Of a stretch of DNA of 64,000 nt, positions 12,690 through 24,292 are shown piece by piece. Both the position numbers and the translations under genes were made by a program. The notes beneath the pieces are model-generated. The model had not been told where the DNA came from. It ran no database searches and worked only from the letters and a program-made list of their open reading frames with translations. The DNA is from Seriola aureovittata (taxonomy: Eukaryota; Chordata; Actinopteri; Carangiformes; Carangidae), in the NCBI RefSeq assembly GCF_021018895.1, contig NC_079368.1:838501-902500 (forward strand), written 5' to 3'. Position 1 is the first letter of the stretch. Every line of letters starts with the position of its first letter.

Positions 12690-13550
12690 TTGAAGCTTAT
12701 AGGCCTGTGGGAGTGTATACGCTTCCAAATTTCACATTGTCTTCAGAGCATGCTGTTAACCTATCTTACCGTATAGAAGTCTTTATTGAGTGACACATAT
12801 AATCGAGGTTGTGCTGATTCTGAATTTGTGTAGCACTTAGTGAAACTTTTTTAAATGACAACTTTATTTGGAAAAACACAAAGGGATGAAACATTGAAAA
12901 AGTCTAATTGTGGGCCTAACAGGGTTATAAATAAATGTTTTGGCACCCCTGGGTGAGTGGTGCTACCCAGGCTACTGAAAGATGGATTTAATTCTGGCAT
13001 GTTAAAATAGCATCTAACCTTTTGTTTAGTTGTGTATGATTGCACATGAGGCAAGGACAAGACACATTAAACATTGTCAACATTCATTTTCAGATGTTTC
13101 CTGATCATTTTAGCCTCTTCTATATTTCCAGATCTCAGTGTTGATCATTCATTTTATCATTTGACCTGATTCTCATGTATTAGACGGATCATTTATGTTA
13201 TTGGCCACTCATGGTTTTAAAGATATTATTCCCTTCAAACATCTTCTTTCTATTGGTTTTAACTCGTGTGACTTATTATTTCATAGGGCAACTATTGGTC
13301 TTAATTATTGTTTTATTGAATCTTATTTAACTCCTACTTTTTAATGGTTTTAATTTACATGCCTAATCAATTTGCTACCCCCTGGCAAGGTTAGCAAGTC
13401 ATTGCAGCACTTATAAACTGTAAATAAATAAGTAATAGCTTACATTACTACTGCACCAAAATGTAATGGCTTCTTCCCTGGACCCATCCCTTCACCAAGT
13501 TCAGAGTAGATCAGTTCAGTACTGTGTGTATAATCCTGCTGACATGAAAA
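12690..13550. other. no gene recognised
   Basis: AT-rich; no domain-bearing frame or known repeat seen. Confidence 0.55.
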
Positions 13551-13557
13551 CATAACT

Positions 13558-14016
13558 GTGGAGGACTTAAACTGCCAAAATTAAGATAGAAAAATGACTG
13601 AATAAATACATTTGCATAATAAGCCATTAAATGCATCAACAATAACATCAAAAATAAATACAGGCATTAATTGAGTAATAGAATGTGACATAAACTGATA
13701 TTTCTGTTTTAATTTGATTCTATTTATTTGCCTTTGTATTAATTACCCTGTTCATTTACTTTCCCATTTAAATTCCCATTGTATTTATTATTTATTTACT
13801 TATTTATTATGTATCCATCTATCCATTTATTATTTCCCCACTATTTATTTTTCCCAAACCTATTATTAATTTCTTTCTTTTTATAACATTTCTGCTTCAT
13901 TATGTAAGTAAGAGTGTCGGAGTGCATGCCTTGCTCTGACCTGAGGGGAAAAGTAAGTAAATAAATAAATAAAATTTAAATTTAAATGGGAAAGTAAATG
14001 AATAACTAATATATAA

Positions 14017-14077
<61 letters not shown>

Positions 14078-14224
14078 AACATCAGTTAATGTCACATTTT
14101 ATTAAATAATTCATACCTGTATTTATTTCTAATATTATTTTTGCTGCATTTAATTGCATATACATTTTTGTTATTGAGTCATTTATTTATTTATTTTCGA
14201 TTCTGGTAGTTTCAGTCCTCCATA
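13558..14224. mobile_element. long imperfect foldback (inverted-repeat) element
   Basis: The left arm from about 13558 (TGGAGGACTTAAACTGCCAA, later ATAAATACAGGCATTAATTG and AATGTGACATAAACTGAT) pairs with the reverse complement of the right arm ending at about 14224 (GGAGGACTGAAACTACCAGA, AATGTGACATTAACTGAT). Inner arms share TTCATTTACTTTCCCATTTA. Arms are about 250 bp, and the right inner arm is interrupted by an AT microsatellite. No coding frame: a non-autonomous DNA transposon. Confidence 0.75.
14020..14075 (+). repeat. (AT)n microsatellite
   Basis: About 27 TA units inside the right arm of the foldback element. Confidence 0.97.
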
Positions 14225-14571
14225 GGCTACATAACCTCCAGAAGGGAAGTTATATATAGTTGTTAACCTTTCTGTAAATGAGAAATAAATGTAATCATTA
14301 GTCATTATTGGCTTGATATTTAAAATAACACTTTCGTTGTTAGGTTATAGATCATGTTACTAAGTTTTTTTGATAGAATTTTAAAAAAGAAAGAAAACTA
14401 TTATAAAAATTTCAAACAGGGATCACAGTTCAAACAAACAAACAAAAAAAAGTAATGTACTGTTTCAGGTTAACATCAGCATGTCACCACTGGTCAAACA
14501 CAAGATGCAAATGTAATGAACAAATTTAAATATATTAGAGCAGCAGCAGAGACACCTTTTTTTTAATAAAA

Positions 14572-14808
14572 ATGTCGACTGATTACTTGAGAAGAATCAT
14601 GAGGAACCATAATGTAACTAGCAGACGGAGTCCTTCAGACTTGGAACAAGTACCCTCTGTGGTGCTTGTGCTTAATGGGCCCCGTGAGGATGTTGCCCCC
14701 TGCCTCTGTGAGGGGAGCTCTCCTGAGTCAAGTGACTTTGATGGGCTGCCCCTGGAGCCCAATGCTTCTCTGGCATGGGAATGGGAGGCAGAGGCCCTTG
14801 TGAGGTGA
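14572..14808 (+). other. unassigned 78-codon open frame, possible exon or gene relic
   Basis: I do not recognise the product. The frame starts ATG TCG ACT GAT, is acidic in its second half, and contains SSPESSDFDGLPLEPN and SLAWEWEAEALVR. It ends at GTG AG|GTGAGG, a good splice donor, just before the stop TGA. Its composition is more protein-like than nearby frames, but the reverse strand is also open here (14583-14933, 14672-15058), which weakens the case. No downstream exon was found. Confidence 0.25.
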
Positions 14809-14809
14809 G

Positions 14810-16430
14810 GAGAAGGACTTGTGTGCGGTCTATTATTCCCATTTTCTCTTCCGGTGCACCAAAGACCTTGAGCCTCCCCGATGTGCAGCACACAGAACAA
14901 TACAACCCAGTTCTCCCAGTCTGTCCTGGACAAAGGAGATGTTCTGCAGTCTGTTTATACTGTCTACCTGATGTTTTAATCCCTCCTGATAAACTGGGAT
15001 ACACCTTTATTCCCAATAGGCGCACATTTTTTGGACGATAAAGTGGGCTGGAGTGCACTGGGAGTTAATTGTCAGTCAGTGTTGTCAGGCTTTTGTTCCA
15101 AAGTCGCAAAAGTCCTTCCAAGATGCCTGATTTAAAAGGAATCAGAGATGCTGTTCAAAGATTTTAATATGCTGTTTGAGAAATGAGAAAGCCTAAGAAT
15201 TAAGTATGAACCAGTGCTGGCTACAGTGGTTTTAATCAGGGCTTGTGTCTTTGTGTCCAAACTGACCCAAAGGTGTTAATGTGGCATTTGTGTTACAGAC
15301 AGGACAGATAATTGATGTGGAACAACCAAAGGATCAACCGTGAGTTAAACTTTCACTAAACTGAGACTCCTGATAATTGAGACTGAGAATCCTTTTGTTT
15401 GCTTTTCCTTTGGTATAACACAAAAGATTGATCACATGCATTGAAATGCCTCTTTATCTGTGTGTCTCTTTTTTTTTACTGAGCGAACAGAGAATGTGCT
15501 GCAGAAATCTCACTCAGTAAACATGTGCATCATTATCCATTCATCGGGATGTATTGTTTGTTTACTGTGGCCCCATTTCCAGAGAACCCAAAAGCAGGCC
15601 AGTGGAGTGGGAAGCTCTGAACAAAGGCCTTTCTTCCCCACCCGCCTGGGCCTCAGAAATGCTCACCACTCAGCCAGCACAGAGCCTTTCACCAGGCTTT
15701 TGGCCGCCCATGAGTGACAGATGAATCACCAAGAACCTTTCCCAAGTACAGAAGCTGGTGTGACTACACTGTAAAAAATATTTCTTCATTCTCAAATATA
15801 TTGATGCTGTGACGAACTAACAGTGTTGTTCTGTTGTAGAGATGTAAACACTACATTTAACAAGGTTTCCCTCAAAATAAACTCAAGCTTCGCATTAACC
15901 CATCAAAACATGTGTGTGGTGAAGCTTTAAAGCCACAATGTGGATTTGAGAATTTCCCAGAGTATGGTGGCCCCTAAGGACAAAATACAACAGAAGTGCT
16001 CTGGGACACTAGGGGGAGTGATGAGCTTGATTTAGATAAACAGCAACGTACTAAATGACAGTGAGGGTCGATACACCTGTCATCCTGTCATTTTTCAGTA
16101 TATTAGTAAATGAAGCTCAATTTGATACAGACTTCATCGCCTCTGTTCACATTCATTTATTGCAATAAGACGACCCTCATAAATGATTTATAAATGGTTC
16201 ATAACTAGTTCATTTATTTGGTTGTTAACACTTTATAAATCATGAATAAATAATTTTAAACAAGTTATAACAGTTTTCATACATTGATGCAGGCTCACTA
16301 TTTAGCAAGATCAAGTTAATGTTTACTACTCATTAATCTGACTAATGACTTCCTACTATTTGTAACTGGTAAAAGGAGCCTTATAGTAACTCTAATAAAT
16401 GATAATATGTTTTACACTTTACAACAAGGC
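14810..16430. other. no gene recognised
   Basis: Mixed unique sequence. About 16180-16270 has repeated TTATAAATG and TCATTTAT motifs on both strands, resembling fish AT-rich DNA transposon debris. Confidence 0.45.
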
Positions 16431-16436
16431 TGTGTG

Positions 16437-16437
16437 C

Positions 16438-16478
<41 letters not shown>
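16437..16478 (+). repeat. (CTGT)n microsatellite
   Basis: About ten CTGT units. Confidence 0.97.
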
Positions 16479-16824
16479 TTCAGTGTAATGCACTGCAGCC
16501 TGCTTCCTGTTGAAACTGGACAGCTCAGTGATCCCCACTTTCATCTCTAGCTGCTGACCAGAGCAACCTGTAAAGTATTTGTCAAGCGCATTTGACCAGA
16601 GCAAAGTTTTACAGTGCACGGGCGAGTGCTGTTGTATGGAGGGCCAGGTCCAGCTGCATTGCTGGGAGGTCTGCCTATTGTCTGGGCCACATAAAGACAG
16701 GACAAGCCGGGGACGAGGCTTTACAACTCACCAACACGCTGCTGCAGAGCCACACACTCACCGACCATGTCATTGATGCATCAAGAGATGTGGTGTGATG
16801 CTCTTCACGTAAATGAGACAAAAG

Positions 16825-16881
16825 TACACACGCACACGCATGCACACGCACTCACACCTACGCACACACGCACACACGCAC

Positions 16882-16930
<49 letters not shown>

Positions 16931-16946
16931 CACACACACACACACA
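16825..16946 (+). repeat. interrupted (CA)n microsatellite
   Basis: CA units with CG interruptions at the left, then a clean CA run. Confidence 0.97.
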
Positions 16947-17092
16947 GGTCACTTTTGATGACAATACTTTAACTCTAACCACTGACCCTAACATCATCCT
17001 TTCCCCAACTGTGGACACAGAGTTTGTCTCCAATTGGAAAATGAACAGATCTTTTGTATGAACTTTGTCCCCAAAATCAGCCTATGGCAAAA

Positions 17093-17110
17093 TACACACA
17101 CACACACACA

Positions 17111-17142
<32 letters not shown>

Positions 17143-17166
17143 TGCACGCACGCACGCACGCACGCA
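17093..17166 (+). repeat. (CA)n(CACG)n microsatellite
   Basis: A short CA run followed by CACG tetramers. Confidence 0.96.
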
Positions 17167-17280
17167 ACAAACACAAACATTAACTCCCTCACATGTGTGC
17201 ACAACATCATTAACACATAACAACATAACAATAGTGAGGCATCACTTCCCCACTGAGCAAGCAACGTCTGTGGACGTCCA

Positions 17281-18410
17281 ATTCTAGTTGATATCACGTC
17301 CGTCCGTCCAGGCCACAATCTGGACGTCTATATGACAGCCAGAACTAGTCGATAAATGACATTGAGTGAAGTAGTCCAGCCTGGCCCAATTTTGGACGTC
17401 TACTTACAGACAGAACTAGTTGAAATGAGACGTTCTGACCGACCACAATCTGGACGTCTATATGACAGCCAGAACTAGTCGATAAATGACATTGAGTGAA
17501 GTAGTCCAGCCTGGCCCAATTTTGGACGTCTATTTACAGACAGAACTAGTTGAAAATAGACGTTCTGAGAGGCCACAATCTGGACGTTTATATGACAGCC
17601 AGAACTAGTCGATAAATGACATTGAGTGAAGTAGTCCAGCCTGGCCCAATTTTGGACGTCTATTTACAGACAGAACTAGTTGAAATGAGACGTTCTGACA
17701 GGCCACAATCTGGACGTTTATATGACAGCCAGAACTAGTCAATTAATGACATTGAGTGACGTAGTCCAGCCTGGCCCAATTTTGGACGTCTATTTACAGA
17801 CAGAACTAGTTGAAATGAGATGTTCTGACAGGCCACAATCTGGACGTTTATATGACAGCCAGAACTAGTCAATTAATGACATTGAGTGAAGTAGTCCAGC
17901 CTGGCCCAATTTTGGACGTCTATTTACAGACAGAACTAGTTGAAAATAGACGTTCTGACAGGCCACAATCTGGACGTTTATATGACAGCCAGAACTAGTC
18001 AATTAATGACATTGAGTGAAGTAGTCCAGCCTGGCCCGATTTTGGACGTCTACTTACAGACAGAACTAGTTGAAAATAGACGTTCTGAGAGGCCACAATC
18101 TGGACGTCTATATGACAGCCAGAACTAGTCGATAAATGACATTGAGTGAAGTAGTCCAGCCTGGCCCGATTTTGGACGTCTACTTACAGACAGAACTAGT
18201 TGAAATGAGACGTTCTGACCGACCACAATCTGGACGTCTATTTGACAGCCTGATTTAGTTGATAAATGACACTGAGTAAAGTCGTCCATCCTGGCCCAAT
18301 TTTGGACGGCTACAGACAACCAGAACTAGTGTAAATGAGACATTCCGATAGGCCACAATCTGGAAGTCTATATGACAGCCTGAATTAGTTAATAAATTAC
18401 ATTGAGTGAG
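17281..18410 (+). repeat. 130-bp tandem array, about 8.5 copies
   Basis: The word CCACAATCTGG recurs every 130 bp exactly (17313, 17443, 17573 and so on to 18353). Each unit is a diverged dimer: two halves each start TGGACGTCTA and carry CAGAACTAGT, spaced 72 then 58 bp. Copies are highly alike in the middle and more diverged at 18220-18410. ORFs such as 17940-18128 are by-products. Confidence 0.97.
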
Positions 18411-19400
18411 GCAAGGCAGGCCCCTTAGAGCTGTTTTTTTGTCATGAAGAGTGAGGTTTCAATGGCTGTTCTCCATTGATCTGCCTGTACAGCATAGACT
18501 TCTTAAAAATTAACCAATACTCAGCAATATTCATTGTTTTTAGTAATACTTCAATGATTTTTGGAGGTTTATGTTACTTGCAACTTGTTGCCATGCAAAT
18601 AAATAGTAGTTTGAATTCAAAATCACAGAGGCTAAGCCAAAACCTGAGTACCTGGGAAAATATATATATTTTCATCATAAATGTTGCATTTTGGTGTATT
18701 TCCATCAGGTTTACAGTTACAATTGTTGTATAGGAGTTGGAAAACAAATTCAGCAGAAAAATTGGCTACTGGAACTTGGTTAATGGTTATAGTGCTTTAT
18801 TGTTATAGTGCATTTTTACAAGGCAAGGATAAAAAATTCCTTCGTTGCATCTTGAATCTATAGAAATGGTTTAAATACCATGGATTCATGTTAGCTTCTT
18901 TCAAAAGTGACCAGAATAATGAATATAGGCCATATGGTTGAGGAGTTATTCCTGATTTGGGCAGGTTTTGCCTCCGGATTCAGAGATTAAAAAAAAAAAA
19001 ACGTTTTCCGTATGCAGTACCGGCAGCCATCCTAACATCAATAACTTGAATTAATCTATTTATCCACATATTCCCCGTTTGTTAATAATAATTTGTCATT
19101 TTTTATAGAATATAGAATAGTTTTTATTTAACAACTGTCTCTGTGGTTTGGTATTTAAAACATTTTTGGCTGTAAGGTCGTACGGTATTAATAAAGTTCG
19201 GTTGAATTAACCAATGACGTTCTTGTTACCAGACTGATATCCTTCCGCTGTGAAAGTAGTTCTACTTTTATAGTGGTGATTAATAATTTAATTGGGACTC
19301 GTAGTGGTTAACATTGCCTTTAACGACTACTTCAACCTTTTATGAAATGACATTGCTTTTTTAATCGAGCCAACTTGCCAGGAAAGTTTTCTATAGTGCT
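18411..19400. other. interior of candidate transposon, no exon recognised
   Basis: AT-rich sequence between the 130-bp array and the first candidate exon. It may hold the promoter or an earlier exon, but nothing specific is supported. Confidence 0.4.
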
Positions 19401-19409
19401 GTCACACGG

Positions 19410-22400
19410 ATGGATATGAAGTCTGCAAGGAATTGTACAATCACACAGTGGACTTGGCAGTTACTCGGCTCGTGCAGATCGTAAGGTAAGAAATTAAACT
19501 AAACTTCCATAAAACCCTAAAACGAAAGTCTTTGTAAAACACACACGACATTGTTAGGCAATTTATCAAGTCTCATTTTGTATACGACTTGGAAAACAAC
19601 GTTTGCTAGAATTTTTTTTTTTTTTTGGCGCCTGCTAGCAAACCGCTTCGTATAACGTTAGCATAATGTTAGCGCCACTTGGGCCGTTAGGTTAACTTGG
19701 TTGTGACTACAGGCAACATTTACAGATCAGGTAGTTTTGCAGTTAGAGGAAATGTGCTTCCTAACTCTCTTATTATTTTATGCATCCAGGTTAAAAACGT
19801 TATATTGCTGTTTATTCCTAAATTCAAAATCTGCTTTTTTTGGATGCACAAAAGCTAATGTTATCTGTTTTAAATGGGAGTGCGGTAGGCTTCATATCAG
19901 ACTTTTCCCTTTATGAATAATTTAATTTGTTTTAGTACGAAAAATAATATAGTTTTTCATATGATTTTCTACATATATTTAAGGCCAGAGGCTGTGTGTG
20001 CGAGTGACAGTTAGTGAGAGCCAGCCTATGCTGGCTAGAATGGGCCGTGTGAACTGGACAAGCTGAATGTGCAGGGGCTAGCCTAAGGGACAGTAAGAGT
20101 ATATAATATTTCGTAATGACTCATTGAGACGGACTGGGAACATTATCTTTTAAGTAGAGAATGTCGAGCTGTAACTTCTTTACCTGAGGAAGATGAGGTC
20201 GAAAGAAGTATTCCTATCATAAATAAGACAGTAACTTTGTGTTTAGTTGGAAATCTTAAAATTGTCATGTTAGATGTCATAATATAAATCTTCATATAAT
20301 CTTTAAATTATCAGATGGTGTGATCTTTTTGTAAATTATGGTGGTTTTAATTCTACTGATCTGACATGCCCACTCCAAACTCCCCTGTCCTCAATTTCCG
20401 TGACAGCCAGCTGTCTCAAAGCTTAAACTTCTCGAGACTCAACACAGACAACTCACGCTGCTGTCTATTTTGAAATACTTAGTTGTTGAGGATGACACGT
20501 CTAAGAAATACAAAATACAATTCGTGTGAAAGCTTTAGAGTGCACAGTTTACCACAGTCCTCAGCTAGTATTAGCTGCTGCAATGTCTAACTACTGTTGT
20601 GTTCTTTTAATGCCCTCGTTTAATTAGACTTATGTGTCCTACAGAGGTAATGCACAGTTGACAGATGGTCATCAACCCCACCATGGTTATTCTGTAGAGA
20701 ATATTTTGAATAATTCAGTATTTTCAGTTGTCTGGCTGGTCCTTTAATATAGTTTTGTATGTGATCAGTCTGCAGTTTCACTTTATTTTCTTGTATCATC
20801 ATGTAGCTATTAGTCTAATTTGTTGTACTTAACATCGCCATTGTAGAATGTAACAATTCATTTTAATGCAAAATGTTTTTCTGACATCTTAATACACTTG
20901 ATAAATTTGTTTTTTCTATCTTCATAGAGAAAAGAAGAGCTGCCAACCAGGTAAGTTCACTATTAAGACATGTCCTTGACATTTTGTTTATCATTCAGCT
21001 TTGTGGAAGAGTTTCTCTATATTGCTTGAATTGAATTGTTGTGATTTTCTTTTAAAATGAGAAAATATACAAGCTACCTACACTGTTTCCCCACAGAATT
21101 AAATCAACATGCAGATAACTAGCATTGTTGATCGTGACTGACTGAATATTCTGGTGTTGACTTTTCAGGTTCATCTAAGTCATACAGCAGGGAGAGGTCC
21201 ACTGCATGTAAGTATAGCCATTCATCGTATATATAAAATCAGCATGCAGATAACTAGCATTGTTGATCATGACTGACTGAGTCCCACCCGCTCTCAGGCA
21301 CCGTCTCAATCCCCCTTCTCTTGTTGAGTGAAAGAAGGGCAGCGCATACCTTGTGGATACAGTAACTGTTACAGTAAAATGGTTGCAAAATGTGACTAAA
21401 TGGAGCCATGCACTTTATCAGCAACAGAGACTTCACACCCCACGGACCACATTTTCTTAACCATAATGATATGTAAAGCAGTCCTCCACCATCATTTCAG
21501 TTGCGCTGCATTTGACAAATGTCTGCTGTGTGATCCAAACTCCACAAACATACATTTACGAAGGGAGAGCAGTCACAGGACTGGGATAGTCGGGTATAGG
21601 GCGTTCGATCACAAAATGCTAAAAGATATCATTATGTCAGAACGTGTCTCTGCCTAGCAATTAATTTATATTTCTTGTGCTCAAGTAGCCTACAACACAG
21701 TGACTCGACTTAAAGTTTAAACATAAGTAACTTACTATTAATATCGAGACGTCTTAGTTTTTTAAGGGAGGTGCTTAGCAAAGGGTCAATTAATGAAGCT
21801 GCAAATGGAGGACCCATGAAGCATGTGCTTCTTAAACTAGAGACTCTTGATGTACTTGTCTTGTTATTTGTGCATCAGGACAGTACAAACTTGGATTAGC
21901 TAACACAATGTGCCACATGAGTAATAGTTGATGGAAATGGTTGTTCATACAGAAATTTAGATATAAAAAAAAGTTTTAATATAAATGTTAAAAATCTAAT
22001 TTATTTTAGCCATTTACAAAATACGGAGACGGAGAGAAACTCAAGGTTCATTGAAGAAACCTGCTCCTGACAAGGTTAGGTTCATAGATTCAGTTACCAT
22101 AGTCATACTCAGAGGTTAACTTACTTCAGTTTCTCAGGTGTGATTTTCCTCCCTTTCTGAAATGGAAAGCCCAGTTTCCCTCATTTAGGGTTAACAGACT
22201 CAGAGTTTTCACTATAAACCTGCTTTCTGACACGGGCCTCTGAACAGTAGCATCATTATGTATTGACACAGGCTTTCAATTTGGCTCCTCTGAGGATGTA
22301 TTCACATGATTTTTTTGTTGTTTGTTTTTTGATATTATTCTTTTTTATTTTAGCTGCTGTTATGCAATGGGATTCTGCTGCGACGGAGGCGCAAATCAGA

Positions 22401-22463
22401 TCTGCAGCTGCAGATCACTTGAAGCATGCCCCGGGACGAGTTGGAGGAGGAGGTTACAATTAG
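19410..22463 (+). CDS. candidate five-exon gene inside the 17.25-23.77 kb element, product unknown
   Basis: Proposed exons: 19410-19480 (ATG start; donor ATC|GTAAGG, with a stronger donor AAG|GTAAG five bases on), 20928-20950, 21169-21207, 22010-22074 or to 22045, and 22354-22463. Internal acceptors are pyrimidine-rich, and most donors are GTAAG-like. Phases 2, 1 and 1 join without a stop. The middle is basic (SEKKSCQPGSSKSYS, then IYKIRRRRETQ). The last exon read in phase 1 gives MQWDSAATEAQIRSAAADH and ends in HAPGRVGGGGYN, which looks strongly protein-like; that phase needs the weak donor CAAG|GTTCAT at 22045. The better donor at 22074 gives phase 0 and an early stop. An AATAAA follows at 22607. 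About 90-95 residues; family not recognised. It may be a DNA-binding accessory gene of the element or a decayed remnant. Confidence 0.35.
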
Positions 22464-22606
22464 GTCTTGTTAGCAACTGAATTTTTACTCTTTTCTAATT
22501 TTAAATACTTTTATATATTTATAGTTTTGTTAGTTTCGTTTTATTCAATGTTCACTGTTGTACAATGTATTTTAAATGTGTTCGTGGCTTTTCATCAAAG
22601 TTCTTG

Positions 22607-22612
22607 AATAAA
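22607..22612 (+). terminator. polyadenylation signal AATAAA of the candidate internal gene
   Basis: Lies about 145 nt after the stop at 22461-22463, a normal distance for a last exon. Confidence 0.4.
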
Positions 22613-23144
22613 ATTGGATAGTGTGAATCTTAAATCGGCTAATTACCTGTAATCCTTACATCTATCCCCAGCAGTGTTACAGCTCACCCCAGTGGGGAGG
22701 TTGTAACTATTAGATGTATTAGATGTTCACTTCGATAATTAATGAAGTCCAATACTTTTATGTGTTGTAGACAAATATGGATACTGTGTGTCGACAACTG
22801 TTGAGTCATTGATGATCAAACAGAAAGTGATACTATATCATATCATATAAGAATGAATGCTCACTCACTCACTGTCACACACAGATCCAAGTTGTCTATT
22901 TCTGCTCAAACATGCATTCTTCACTTTTTATGTTTGTGTCAATTTGAGGACAGTGGAACTTTATACTAATTATCTTTAACGTTTATCCATTTTTTAATAT
23001 CTGATTAGCAACTCTGGTCATCACTCATCTAATCAGTACAGGACAGTAGTGGTTAATTGTAGTGTGTGCATTTCATTCATGTCAGTGAAGGGTACTACTT
23101 TTATAAGCTGTTCTCATTAGTAACCAAGTTTGAATTTTTAACGT

Positions 23145-23740
23145 TTAATGTCCTGAAAAGATGTGGCCTATATTGCCCTCATGGATATTGTTTTCTGGAT
23201 GTCCAATAATTGTGTCTTTAACACGTACTTTTATGACATCTATAAAACGTCCAGAAAAGACATCTTTAAAACGTCCGGAAAAGACGTATTAAAAACTTTC
23301 ATTCTGGCTCCTCTGAGGACGTCTTCTGGATGTTCGGATATCACGTCTTTAACACGTACTTTTATGACATCTATACAACGTCTAGAAAAGACATCTTTAA
23401 AACGTCTAGAAAAGACATCTTTAAAACGTCTAGAAAAGACATCTATACAACGTCTAGAAAAGACATCTATACAACGTCTAGAAAAGACATCTTTAAAACG
23501 TCCGGGAAAGACGTATTAAAAACTTTCATTCTGGCTCCTCTGAGGACGTCTTCTGGATGTTCGGATATCACGTCTTTAACACGTACTTTTATGACATCTA
23601 TACAACGTCTAGAAAAGACATCTTTAAAACGTCTAGAAAAGACATCTTTACAACGTCCGGGAAAGACGTATTAAAAACTTTCATTCTGGCTCCTCTGAGA
23701 ACGTCTTCTGGATGTTCGGATATCACGTCTTTTTGACGTG
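23145..23740 (+). repeat. right-end tandem array with nested 24-bp repeats
   Basis: ACACGTACTTTTATGACATC recurs near 23221, 23351 and 23579, so unit spacing is about 130 then 228 bp. The longer unit is expanded by extra copies of a roughly 24-bp word of the form ACGTCTAGAAAAGACATCT. Each unit ends CTGGCTCCTCTGAGGACGTC. A diverged piece of the unit also sits near 22270-22300. Confidence 0.95.
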
Positions 23741-24292
23741 TTTTGGACCACTTTTTGCTCAGTGGGTCTACTCCAGCCGTGTGTGGGCGGACACACTGCT
23801 CTGACACGGCTTCATCAGGTGGGCTTCATGTTGAGCTCTGAGTGAAGGGGAGAGCTGTCAATCATCTACTGAACTGTCTTGTTGTAACGATGCCCGTCCC
23901 AAACAGATGACTAACGAGCCACAACACAATGAATGAAGTGGAGCCTGCGGTTCTGTGTTAGGCTCTGTCCCTGTATGGGTGGAGAGAGATTGTCTCGGTT
24001 CTGATGAAGCAGCATAAACTCACATATCTTCCATTCAGCTTTTTCTCCCATTCAGAAAAGAGGTCGACAAAAGACCAAGAAAGAAACTGGAACGCTCCCG
24101 ACACCCAACAGGAAAAGGATGATTGATCAGTTTCCTTGTCAGTTTTAGATGATGATGATGATGATGTGATTTATAGACATGCAGTCCCTTCTGTCCTCAC
24201 ACCTCTGGATTCTGTGAATCATTCTTCCCTCCATCTTATTACTGCTGGTGTTTATGGTTCCATCATTGCACTCTATTAGTACCTATTTATTT

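Larger units (their letters stand above)
17249..23766. mobile_element. candidate 6.5-kb composite DNA transposon with terminal tandem arrays
   Basis: Ends are an inverted repeat: CCCACTGAGCAA at 17249-17260 and its complement TTGCTCAGTGGG at 23755-23766, flanked by TC on both sides (a possible 2-bp target duplication, weak alone). Both ends are dense in ACGTC motifs and carry GATATCACGTC (near 17290 and 23720). Inside the left end is a 130-bp tandem array, inside the right end a second array, and between them a possible small spliced gene. The CACTG start, subterminal repeats and spliced internal gene recall CACTA/EnSpm elements, but no transposase was recognised, so the class is tentative. 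It could also be two independent satellites that share terminal motifs by chance. Confidence 0.5.

Noticed and set aside
17281..18410. CRISPR-like array
   Set aside because: Regular spacing is from whole-unit tandem duplication; there are no unique spacers, and the context is a fish genome.
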